A program made the position numbers and the translations under genes. A stretch of DNA of 18,651 nucleotides from Chitinophagales bacterium. GTDB taxonomy: Bacteria; Bacteroidota; Bacteroidia; Chitinophagales; UBA2359. The notes beneath the pieces were generated by a model. It saw only the letters and a list, made by a program, of their open reading frames with translations, was not told the origin of the DNA and made no database searches. The stretch is from the NCBI GenBank assembly GCA_020629335.1, contig JAHDDN010000061.1, positions 1-18,651 on the forward strand, written 5' to 3'. This document shows, in pieces, positions 6,827 to 13,028 of this stretch (the first letter of the stretch is position 1; every line of letters begins with the position of its first letter).

Positions 6827-9800
6827 ATGCAACATCACACGATTCAACTGAGTTTAAAGACAGGAATTAGAGACATTAAAGCCGAGCAAGTTGCGCATCA
6901 CACTCAAAAATTCCTGTCGATTGACACAGGCAGGATCAAAAGCTCTAAGGTCTATTCGATCAATTATGAATTAGACGAAAAGCAATTGCAAGCATTTGCA
7001 CACCGTTGTTTAAGAGATGATATCGTAGAGGATATATATATCAATCAGTTTGACGACGCTCCCGATTACCAATCTTATTTAGCGATTGCCAAACTACCTG
7101 GAGTGACTGATGATGAAGGGATTTCTGCCCAGAAAGCTTTATGTGATTATTTGAATTTGGATATTGATACACACACCCAACACATTTTTACCAAAGATTT
7201 ATATTATTTTGAAAAGCCATTAGGAAAAGAAGAACTCCACACTATTGCAGAAAAATTACTAGGAAATAAACTCATTCACCACTTTGAGTACCAAACTCGC
7301 CAAAATGGAAGTACAAGCTTCTACCCTACTTATGTTCCTGAAGTCAAGCTCACAACAGACGCCAGCGTACATACGATTGACTTAGACGTTAGCGATCAAG
7401 ACCTAATCAAGCTCTCTAAGGATATGCTATTAGCCTTGACCCTTTCCGAAATGAAGGCCATCCAAAAACATTATCGAAATGCAGAGGTACAAGCTAAAAG
7501 AAAGAAAATGGGCTTACCCCTCTCTCCTACTGATTGTGAATTAGAAGTATTAGCACAAACCTGGTCAGAGCATTGTAAGCACAAAGAATTTAATGCCATC
7601 ATTCAATATGTGAATGAAGAAACTGGCGAAGAAAAAACGGTCTACTCTCTTTTCCAAACTTATATCAAAGGCGCTACGGATGTAGTGGCTAAAAGCCTAA
7701 AAGAAAATGATAATCATTGGTTGATTAAAGTATTCTCCGATAATGCAGGAGTAGTTCAAATCAATGAAAAAAACAACTTCGTCTGGAAGGTAGAGACGCA
7801 TAATTCGCCTTCTGCATTGGATCCTTATGGCGGCGCCATCACAGGAATCTTAGGAAACAATCGAGATCCATTAGGTACGGGTATTGGTGGAGGAAAGTTG
7901 CTTTTCAATACGAATGTGCTCTGCTTCGGTTCTCCTTATTATGATGGCGAATTATTAAGCGGTCAATTGCATCCACAGCGTATCTTCGCAGGCGTGCGAG
8001 AAGGCATAGAGGATGGCGGAAATAAATCAGGCGTTCCGACTGTCAATGGCTCCATCATTTTTGATGAGCGATTCAGTGGTAAGCCTTTGGTCTACTGCGG
8101 TACAGGTGCCGTGATGAAAAACAATTATAAAGGGCGCAATAGCTGGGAGAAACCCATTGATAATGGCGACCTCATCATCATGGCTGGCGGTCGAGTCGGC
8201 AAGGATGGCATTCATGGAGCCACCTTTTCCTCTGTAGAAATAGATGAAAACTCTCCTCAATCAGCTGTGCAAATTGGTAGCCCGATTACCCAAAAATTAA
8301 TGGGCGATTTCTTAGTGCGTGCTTGTGAGACTGGTTTAGTTAAGTGCAGTACCGACAACGGCGCTGGCGGACTTTCTTCTTCTGTAGGCGAATTAGCAAC
8401 AATCAGTAATGGGGCGATTATTCACTTGGATAAGGTACCATTAAAATATTCTGGCTTGAAGCCCTGGGAAATATTCGTATCAGAATCTCAGGAGCGGATG
8501 ACGCTGGTCGTAGAAAAAGAAAATGCCAAAGCCCTCTTCCAAATGGCCGAAGAAATGGATGTGGAATTATCCGATATTGGCTTATTTACAGACAATGGAT
8601 ATTTGGATGTGCGCTATGACGAAAACCAAGTGGCTTATATCGATATGCACTTCTTGCACGAAGGCGTGCCACTTAAATATATGATGGCTAATTGGCAAAA
8701 GTTGGATTTGAAAGAGCCTCAGTTAGCTGACAAGAAAAACTATAATGAGGATTTACTAAAATTGCTTTCGAGCTTGAATATTTGTTCGAGAGAGGAGGTG
8801 ATTAGACAGTACGATCATGAAGTAAAAGGCAAAACCATCATCAAGCCATTAATGGGTGCCAATGGAAAAGCGCCACAAGATGCCGCCGTCATGCGATTTG
8901 ATTTTAATTCTTATGAAGGCATTGCGATCTCTAATGGCATCGCTCCACAATATGGCGATATTGATGCCTACGAAATGTCAGCGGGTGCCTTCGATGAGGC
9001 AGTACGACAAATCATTTCTGTAGGCGGAAGCTTGCCTAATTTATCCCCAGGCGATGGGATTTTCTGGTCAGTCAATGACAATTTCTGCGTGCCTGATTCA
9101 TCTTATGATCCAGAGACTAATCCTGATGGTCAAGTCAAATTAGCGAAGCTGGTGCAGATGTGTGAAGCCCTGTACGATATGGCAACCTATTTTGACATTC
9201 CACTTACTTCAGGCAAGGACAGCATGAAAAATGATTTCAAAAGAGACAATATCAAAATATCGATTCCGCCAACTATTCTCTACTCCATGACCGCCAAATT
9301 AAATGACGTTCGCCATACGGTAACGAGTAATTTTAAAGCAGAAGGTGATCTCATTTATCAATTGGGGGCTACTTATAATGAATTAGGCGCTTCCGAATAT
9401 TACCGACTCATGGGCGAATTGGGCGCCAATGTCCCTAAGGTTCGTAAAGCAGATGCAAAAGCACTCTACCTAAAAGTAATAGCAGCCAATGCCGATCAAT
9501 TGATCGAGTCTTCTCACGATCTCTCGGATGGCGGTTTAGCAGTAGCCATAGCCGAGTCTTGTTTCGGTGGACAGTTAGGCGCAAATATCAGTCTGGATGC
9601 CTTCCAAAATTTGAGTTTGGCAGCCATTTTATTTTCCGAAACACATTCTCGATTTGCAGTCAGCATTCGCCCAGAAAACAAAGCCACTTTTGAAAAACTC
9701 ATGGGCAAGAGTGCCACTTATTTAGGTAAAGTCACCCAAGCACAAAATCTCCAAATTCAACACAATCACCAAAGCATTATCAACTTAAGCATAGAACAAT

Positions 9801-9835
9801 TATTAGGCGCATGGCAGCGAAGTTTGAATATTTAA
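6827..9835 (+). CDS. purL: Phosphoribosylformylglycinamidine (FGAM) synthase, PurS-like + PurL, no glutaminase domain
   Basis: A 1002-aa enzyme of de novo purine synthesis that converts FGAR to FGAM with ATP and ammonia. Residues 1-80 and 83-170 look like two PurS-like halves, as in the N-terminus of large single-chain PurL. The linker with TWSEHCKHK (245-253) carries the conserved His. Two AIRS-type synthetase modules follow. The first includes VETHNSPSALDPYGGA, GVPTVNGSI and STDNGAGGLSSSVGELA; the second includes SAGAFDEAV, LTSGKDSMKND and SSHDLSDGGLAVAIAES. Single-chain enzymes continue with a glutaminase (GATase1) domain to about 1,200-1,300 aa. This one ends after the second synthetase module at LLGAWQRSLNI. 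A separate PurQ must therefore supply ammonia; none is in the window. Downstream of ctp by 18 nt. Confidence 0.93.
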   Translation: MQHHTIQLSLKTGIRDIKAEQVAHHTQKFLSIDTGRIKSSKVYSINYELDEKQLQAFAHRCLRDDIVEDIYINQFDDAPDYQSYLAIAKLPGVTDDEGISAQKALCDYLNLDIDTHTQHIFTKDLYYFEKPLGKEELHTIAEKLLGNKLIHHFEYQTRQNGSTSFYPTYVPEVKLTTDASVHTIDLDVSDQDLIKLSKDMLLALTLSEMKAIQKHYRNAEVQAKRKKMGLPLSPTDCELEVLAQTWSEHCKHKEFNAIIQYVNEETGEEKTVYSLFQTYIKGATDVVAKSLKENDNHWLIKVFSDNAGVVQINEKNNFVWKVETHNSPSALDPYGGAITGILGNNRDPLGTGIGGGKLLFNTNVLCFGSPYYDGELLSGQLHPQRIFAGVREGIEDGGNKSGVPTVNGSIIFDERFSGKPLVYCGTGAVMKNNYKGRNSWEKPIDNGDLIIMAGGRVGKDGIHGATFSSVEIDENSPQSAVQIGSPITQKLMGDFLVRACETGLVKCSTDNGAGGLSSSVGELATISNGAIIHLDKVPLKYSGLKPWEIFVSESQERMTLVVEKENAKALFQMAEEMDVELSDIGLFTDNGYLDVRYDENQVAYIDMHFLHEGVPLKYMMANWQKLDLKEPQLADKKNYNEDLLKLLSSLNICSREEVIRQYDHEVKGKTIIKPLMGANGKAPQDAAVMRFDFNSYEGIAISNGIAPQYGDIDAYEMSAGAFDEAVRQIISVGGSLPNLSPGDGIFWSVNDNFCVPDSSYDPETNPDGQVKLAKLVQMCEALYDMATYFDIPLTSGKDSMKNDFKRDNIKISIPPTILYSMTAKLNDVRHTVTSNFKAEGDLIYQLGATYNELGASEYYRLMGELGANVPKVRKADAKALYLKVIAANADQLIESSHDLSDGGLAVAIAESCFGGQLGANISLDAFQNLSLAAILFSETHSRFAVSIRPENKATFEKLMGKSATYLGKVTQAQNLQIQHNHQSIINLSIEQLLGAWQRSLNI

Positions 9836-9843
9836 AATCATTG

Positions 9844-9863
9844 TCTGAAACAGAATTTTCAGA
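9844..9863. terminator. Weak hairpin after purL
   Basis: TCTGAAA (9844-9850) pairs with TTTCAGA (9857-9863) around a 6-nt loop, 8 nt after the purL stop. There is no T-run, so its role as terminator is doubtful. The word AATTTTCAGAATG (9854-9866) recurs at 9896-9908. Confidence 0.3.
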
Positions 9864-9907
9864 ATGATAGAATTTTCTAAATTTATTATTAGCGTAATTT
9901 TCAGAAT

Positions 9908-9986
9908 GGCGCACACATAGGTGAATGGAAAAGGGCGCACACATAGGTGAATGGAAAAGGGCCCACACATAGGTGCGCCCCTACAA
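9908..9986. repeat. 26-bp tandem duplication of the ACACATAGG repeat
   Basis: Two identical 26-bp units (9908-9933, 9934-9959; GGCGCACACATAGGTGAATG, then GAAAAG). A third, 9960-9986, diverges after ACACATAGGTG and instead has the ordinary end GCGCCCCTACAA. Only the third unit retains most of the hairpin (GGGCCC / GCGCCC, one mismatch). This looks like local amplification of a partial repeat. Confidence 0.8.
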
Positions 9987-10025
9987 ATATTATTTATCAT
10001 TAAACATTATGCATTTATTAGGGGC

Positions 10026-10062
10026 TTCCTGCTGCGCTCGTAAAGCGATTGCGCAGCAAGAA
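10026..10062. repeat. Inverted repeat, TTCCTGCTGCGC / GCGCAGCAAGAA
   Basis: 12-nt arms with one mismatch (10026-10037 and 10051-10062) around a 13-nt loop. It sits between the ACACATAGG array and heptamer array of the spacer 9836-10768. That spacer contains only repeats, a candidate promoter and terminators; I see no gene in it. Confidence 0.5.
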
Positions 10063-10074
10063 CCGAATATTATG

Positions 10075-10102
10075 CATTCATCATTACGCATTACGCATTG
10101 CA
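10075..10102. repeat. Heptamer tandem repeat, CATTACG type
   Basis: Four 7-mers: CATTCAT, CATTACG, CATTACG, CATTGCA. Same period and TACG core as the arrays at 3804 and 4917. It lies 14 bp before repeat copy 3. Confidence 0.7.
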
Positions 10103-10116
10103 AGCGAAGCGCAGCA

Positions 10117-10251
10117 GTCGGGCTGTCCGTTCTTATGTGGCTATGCGGCTCCTACTCCACTAAGGCCCGCTTGTCTCTTATTGGAGCCTGCGCGTGCCTA
10201 AGTTCCGTAAGTCGCAGCATGGCCGCCACATACCACTTCCATCCCTAAGCC
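10117..10251 (+). repeat. 135-bp dispersed repeat, copy 3
   Basis: The best-preserved copy with copy 2. It begins GTCGGGCTGTCCGTTCTTAT and ends CCACTTCCATCCCTAAGCC. TATGTGGC (10134-10141) and GCCACATA (10225-10232) form a perfect 8-bp inverted pair near the ends. The interior CTCCTACTCCACTAAG and CTAAGTTCCGTAAGTCG are shared with copy 4. The open frame at 9973-10248 is a by-product. Confidence 0.85.
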
Positions 10252-10253
10252 AT

Positions 10254-10293
10254 TCTCCCCTCACAGGGGAGATGCCCGAAGGGCAGAGGGGTA
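10254..10293. repeat. Double-hairpin intergenic repeat (TCTCCCCT...AGAGGGG)
   Basis: TCTCCCCT-CAC-AGGGGAGA (10254-10272, perfect 8-bp stem) is followed at once by TGCCC-GAA-GGGCA (10273-10285), then GAGGGG. The outer CCCCT also complements the terminal AGGGG, so alternative pairing is possible. I recall near-identical words scattered in many bacterial genomes, so it is probably a mobile or high-copy palindrome. It starts 2 bp after repeat copy 3. Confidence 0.65.
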
Positions 10294-10313
10294 ATAATAA
10301 CTGATAAACGTTA

Positions 10314-10390
10314 AAACTGAAAAACTGATTAACCGAAGTATTTCAATAGGCATTATATTAGTTATTAAGTTTACCAGTTAATCAGTTTTT
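10314..10390. repeat. Inverted repeat with 14-bp arms; 24-bp word shared with 18503
   Basis: AAAAACTGATTAAC (10320-10333) and GTTAATCAGTTTTT (10377-10390) are perfect complements separated by 43 bp. The 24 bases 10314-10337 recur with one mismatch at 18503-18526, just after porV, so the word is a dispersed repeat. Function unknown. Confidence 0.65.
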
Positions 10391-10468
10391 ATAATATAAA
10401 TACATAACAAAAACGGACCTACCTACTACCAACATACCTAGGACTTACTACTAAATTTTAATTTTATT

Positions 10469-10500
10469 TTGTCATTTTTTTCACTTCGGTGTAACTTTTG
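10469..10500 (+). promoter_or_regulatory. Candidate promoter for a short transcript
   Basis: TTG (10469-10471), a 20-nt gap, then TAACTTTTG (10492-10500), which fits TAnnTTT with T in place of the first G. A perfect terminator follows 26 nt later, so it would yield an RNA of only about 45 nt. Its -7 box is imperfect. Confidence 0.35.
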
Positions 10501-10525
10501 CATTATTGGGGCGTATATATAGAGC

Positions 10526-10551
10526 AATGCGACTAAATCAGTCGCATTTTT
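10526..10551 (+). terminator. Intrinsic terminator
   Basis: AATGCGACT (10526-10534) and AGTCGCATT (10540-10548) form a perfect 9-bp stem with loop AAATC, followed by TTT. It lies far from purL (690 bp after its stop) and directly after the candidate promoter at 10469, so it may end a separate small transcript. Confidence 0.7.
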
Positions 10552-10691
10552 GTTCAAAATTTTTTAATTTAATACGGTCACTTTTTGCGTTTTGTTTAAA
10601 AAATGTGGTCATTTGTTGTATAAAATCAATAATTTGCACTTTTTTTAACACTTTTTCAATAAATGACATTTCAAAATTAAAAAATTTGACT

Positions 10692-10700
10692 TATCTTTGC
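10692..10700 (+). promoter_or_regulatory. -7 box of the phasin-like gene
   Basis: TATCTTTGC is a perfect match to the Bacteroidota -7 consensus. The expected -33 region (near 10669) has only TTT. A start near 10706 leaves a leader of about 60 nt. The T-rich tract 10549-10690 precedes it. Confidence 0.65.
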
Positions 10701-10768
10701 AGCGTCGAAAGACATAAAGGTAATTAATTACAAAATCCAAATTAATAAATAATAATAAAAGAAAAATC

Positions 10769-11143
10769 ATGCAAGAGTTAATTAAAAAAGCAGTTTCAAC
10801 AGGAGAGAAAGTATTACACACAGGAGTTGGTTTCGTAGCCATCACAACTGAGAAGCTTTCTGAGTCAGTAAAAGAAAGAATGGAGTTATTTACAGACATG
10901 AGTAAAGAGTCTGAAGAGAAAGGAAAAGATGTTGTAGATGGCTTAGTAAAAAACGCTGAAGCAAGAAAAGAAGAGATCGAAGGTCGTGTATCTAAGATCA
11001 CTGGTACAGTAAGTGAAAAATTAGACTTCTTAAAGAACAAAGACTTTGAAGAAATCTTAGAAAGAATCGATAGCATCGAGCAAAAAATCACTACTGGAAG
11101 CAAGAAAACAGTAAAAAGAGCAAGAAAAGTAGCTACTAAGTAA
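10769..11143 (+). CDS. Phasin-like coiled-coil protein (PHA granule-associated family pattern)
   Basis: Encodes 124 aa, all helical and strongly charged, with no membrane segment. The order MQELIKKAVSTGEKVLHTGVG, then ESVKERMELFTDMSKESEEKGKDVVD (about 33-58), a long heptad-patterned stretch (about 45-108), and a basic tail (GSKKTVKRARKVATK) resembles the PhaF/PhaI-type polyhydroxyalkanoate granule-associated family. Many Bacteroidota carry such small proteins without a nearby PHA synthase, as here, so a granule role is not shown. The basic tail could bind nucleic acid, as in PhaF. It is monocistronic, with its own promoter box at 10692 and a very strong terminator at 11171, suggesting a highly expressed gene. 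ATG 10769 is the first in frame after the promoter. Confidence 0.7.
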   Translation: MQELIKKAVSTGEKVLHTGVGFVAITTEKLSESVKERMELFTDMSKESEEKGKDVVDGLVKNAEARKEEIEGRVSKITGTVSEKLDFLKNKDFEEILERIDSIEQKITTGSKKTVKRARKVATK

Positions 11144-11170
11144 TTACGACTTGCTCGTAGCTCACGATTA

Positions 11171-11206
11171 AGCCCGACTTTCCAAATTTGGAAAGTCGGG
11201 CTTTTT
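11171..11206 (+). terminator. Strong intrinsic terminator after the phasin-like gene
   Basis: 11171-11202 is a perfect 32-bp palindrome (AGCCCGACTTTCCAAA and its complement), followed by TTTT and then GTTTT. The T-run suits the plus strand. The stem begins 28 nt after the stop codon. Confidence 0.92.
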
Positions 11207-11238
11207 GTTTTACTATTGGAAAATTAAAACAACACATT

Positions 11239-11460
11239 ATGGATAAGGATATTGAAGTGAAAGATGCCAATGGCAATATATTATCAGATGGGGATTCTAT
11301 TATTCTGACAAGAAGCTTAAAGGTAAAGGGCTTACAAGGTCAATTAAAAAAAGGAAGTAAAGCCAAAAATATCCGTTTAACGGATAATCCTGAAGAGATT
11401 GATTGTAAGATTAATAAGGTACAACTAGTTATTAAGACTTGTTATGTAAAGAAAGCCTAA
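11239..11460 (+). CDS. PhnA-domain protein, short form without zinc ribbon
   Basis: A 73-aa protein matching the PhnA C-terminal domain (PF03831): VKDANGNILSDGDSIILTRS, then LKVKGLQGQLKKGSKAKNIR and EIDCKINKVQLVIKTCYVKK. E. coli PhnA/YjdM (about 110 aa) has an N-terminal Cys4 zinc ribbon that is absent here. The frame can be extended upstream to a TTG at 11188, but that lies inside the phasin terminator stem and adds no ribbon, so ATG 11239 is preferred. Despite its name, this family has no proven role in phosphonate use, and no phn genes are nearby. The C-terminal Lys-rich end matches the family, so the gene looks intact at its 3' side. Confidence 0.85.
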   Translation: MDKDIEVKDANGNILSDGDSIILTRSLKVKGLQGQLKKGSKAKNIRLTDNPEEIDCKINKVQLVIKTCYVKKA

Positions 11461-11461
11461 G

Positions 11462-11563
11462 AAGAACTATAGGACACTAGATTACAAACAAGAACTATTT
11501 GAATTAGATCCTGTTTACCAAGCCACTATTACTTTTGATTTGATAAAATCCGAAGGAAGCTAA
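11462..11563 (+). pseudogene. 3' relic of a PorV-like outer-membrane protein gene
   Basis: The frame ending at TAA 11561-11563 reads ...YKQELFELDPVYQATITFDL, then IKSEGS. PVYQATITFDL is identical to the C-terminus of the intact PorV-like protein at 17353-18501 (LKPVYQATITFDLMTIN), and the residues before it have similar spacing (a Y..K.L.PVY pattern). Nothing upstream in this frame continues the barrel, since the PhnA gene ends immediately before. It is therefore an isolated end of a paralogue, left by deletion or by PhnA insertion. The DNA of the shared part differs at several third positions, so it is not a recent duplicate. Confidence 0.6.
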
Positions 11564-11584
11564 AGAATTGATAAACACTTTTAA

Positions 11585-11622
11585 AAAGCCTAAATCCAAT
11601 AATATGGATTTAGGCTTTCTTT
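11585..11622 (+). terminator. Intrinsic terminator after the PorV relic
   Basis: AAAGCCTAAATCC (11585-11597) and GGATTTAGGCTTT (11606-11618) form a perfect 13-bp stem with an 8-nt loop, followed by CTTT. The preceding A-run (11583-11587) makes it potentially bidirectional. It separates PhnA from the defence locus. Confidence 0.85.
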
Positions 11623-11658
11623 ATTAATAGACAAAACTGACATTCTTTTTAATACACA

Positions 11659-11742
11659 ATGAAAGATAAAAAAGGAAAATTTATCGAAATTGTTTCTATA
11701 TTTATGAGATATATAAAGTCAAATAGGACAAACTTCTTTTGA
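11659..11742 (+). CDS. 27-aa small ORF coupled to ptuA (possible)
   Basis: ATG 11659 to TGA 11740-11742 encodes MKDKKGKFIEIVSIFMRYIK, then SNRTNFF. The stop is separated from the ptuA ATG by a single base, the same arrangement as between ptuA and ptuB. That makes it a candidate leader or coupled peptide. It has a basic start and a short hydrophobic stretch (FIEIVSIFM), and resembles nothing I know. It could be chance in AT-rich DNA; conservation is needed to decide. Confidence 0.3.
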   Translation: MKDKKGKFIEIVSIFMRYIKSNRTNFF

Positions 11743-11743
11743 T

Positions 11744-13027
11744 ATGAATATTAGCAAGTTAAGGATACAGGATTATAAAATATTTAAAGGAAAAAACTAC
11801 ATCAGGTTTCCAGAAGATAATAAGCCTGCCATTTTTGTAGGAGTAAATGGGGCTGGAAAAACAAGTATACTTGAAGGTATACTAGGATGTTTATGGGAAT
11901 TTTACAATAAAATACAAGGTAAAAAAGTAGTTAAGGATGATCTTTTTTTAAGAACGAATGTAAATCTCTTCGCTGAAGAAATAGCAGAGGTTGAATTAGT
12001 TTGGCAAACAAAGAACAATTCACCTATCTCTTCTGGCTTTAAGATTCGTAAATCTATTGATCCTGAGTATGAGTTTTTAGGAAGTAGTGTTGTTGAAGAT
12101 TGCTTAAATGATATTAAAGGAGATGTGCGGTTTTATAAAAAGGAATCTCGAGTTCCAATTATAGCCTATTACCCAGTAGAAAGAACGGTATTAAATCCAT
12201 CATTTAAGCCTCAAAAAAAAGCAAGAGGAAATCAGTTTGACGCTTATATAGATGCTTTTAATAAAAGTGTCAATTTCAATGAGTTTTTTGAGTGGTTTAG
12301 AAGTACAGAAGATTATGAAAATGAGGTACGATTAAATAAAGATAACACTTATACTGATAAAGGACTTGATGCAGTTAGGAAAGCTATTAGGATATTTTTA
12401 GAAGGCTATACTAAAATTAGAGTCCGAAGAACAAACCTTACCACTTTAGTATTAGAAAAAGAAGGGCAAGAGTATGAAGTCAATCAACTTTCTCATGGTG
12501 AGAAAGCACTCATTGCTATGATAGGTGATTTAGCTAGAAGATTAGTAATTGCTAATCCTGGCAATATCAATCCATTAAATGGAGAGGGAATCGTATTAAT
12601 AGATGAACTCGACTTACATTTACATCCCAATTGGCAAAGAACTATTTTAGGCAAGCTAAACAAGACTTTCCCTAATATTCAATTTATTTGTACAACCCAC
12701 TCCCCCTTAATTCTCAACCATGTACAAAAAGAATCTATCTATTTACTAGAAGATGGGAAATGTACTTCTTTAGTAGAGAAATATAAAGACTTTAATAGCT
12801 ATGGAGCAGAAGTAGAGGATATTTTAAAAGTCGTGCAGGGAACGAATCAATTATTACCTACTGATGTAGAAAATCATTTTTTAAAAATGTATACCCTTTT
12901 AAGTGAAGGTAAATATGACGAAGCTAAGGAGGTAATAGAAAAATTAAAGGAAATAACGGATCCTAATCATGTTGAAATTCTAAAAGCCGAAACAAAAATC
13001 AAGTACAAAAAAATGATTGGGAAGTAG
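11744..13027 (+). CDS. ptuA: Septu-type defence ATPase PtuA
   Basis: A 427-aa SMC/RecF-like ABC ATPase. Walker A is GVNGAGKTS (33-41). An ABC-type signature LSHGE is at 249-253, Walker B with glutamate switch is IVLIDELD (283-290, Asp287/Glu288), a D-loop-like LHLHP follows, and the H-loop His319 is in CTTHSP. The middle (about 45-245) replaces the long SMC coiled coil and includes a VPIIAYYPVERTVL segment typical of this AAA group. The C-terminal 90 residues are helical, with a TPR-like KYDEAKEVIEKLKEI. Next to it, after 1 nt, is an HNH nuclease of the PtuB type. In Septu systems PtuA and PtuB form a complex that degrades nucleic acid on phage infection. I saw no reverse transcriptase, so a PtuAB-type retron is not supported. 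Confidence 0.87.
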   Translation: MNISKLRIQDYKIFKGKNYIRFPEDNKPAIFVGVNGAGKTSILEGILGCLWEFYNKIQGKKVVKDDLFLRTNVNLFAEEIAEVELVWQTKNNSPISSGFKIRKSIDPEYEFLGSSVVEDCLNDIKGDVRFYKKESRVPIIAYYPVERTVLNPSFKPQKKARGNQFDAYIDAFNKSVNFNEFFEWFRSTEDYENEVRLNKDNTYTDKGLDAVRKAIRIFLEGYTKIRVRRTNLTTLVLEKEGQEYEVNQLSHGEKALIAMIGDLARRLVIANPGNINPLNGEGIVLIDELDLHLHPNWQRTILGKLNKTFPNIQFICTTHSPLILNHVQKESIYLLEDGKCTSLVEKYKDFNSYGAEVEDILKVVQGTNQLLPTDVENHFLKMYTLLSEGKYDEAKEVIEKLKEITDPNHVEILKAETKIKYKKMIGK

Positions 13028-13028
13028 G

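Noticed and set aside
9908..9986. Possible CRISPR array
   Set aside because: The 26-bp units are contiguous, with no variable spacers; this is a tandem duplication of one dispersed repeat.
9973..10248. 91-aa ORF, with similar peptides in 4603-4875 and 14004-14216
   Set aside because: The shared residues (such as LSVLMWLC and STK) come from the 135-bp DNA repeat; frames, ends and lengths are not conserved among the copies.
10506..10727. 73-aa ORF
   Set aside because: It spans a perfect intrinsic terminator and a promoter box, and its composition is that of T-rich non-coding DNA.
11188..11238. Extended PhnA start at TTG 11188
   Set aside because: It lies inside the stem of the upstream terminator and adds residues unlike the PhnA family.
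11464..11743. Retron ncRNA or reverse transcriptase upstream of ptuAB
   Set aside because: PtuAB also serve as effectors of some retrons, but no RT gene is present and the upstream space holds only a PorV relic, a terminator and a tiny ORF.
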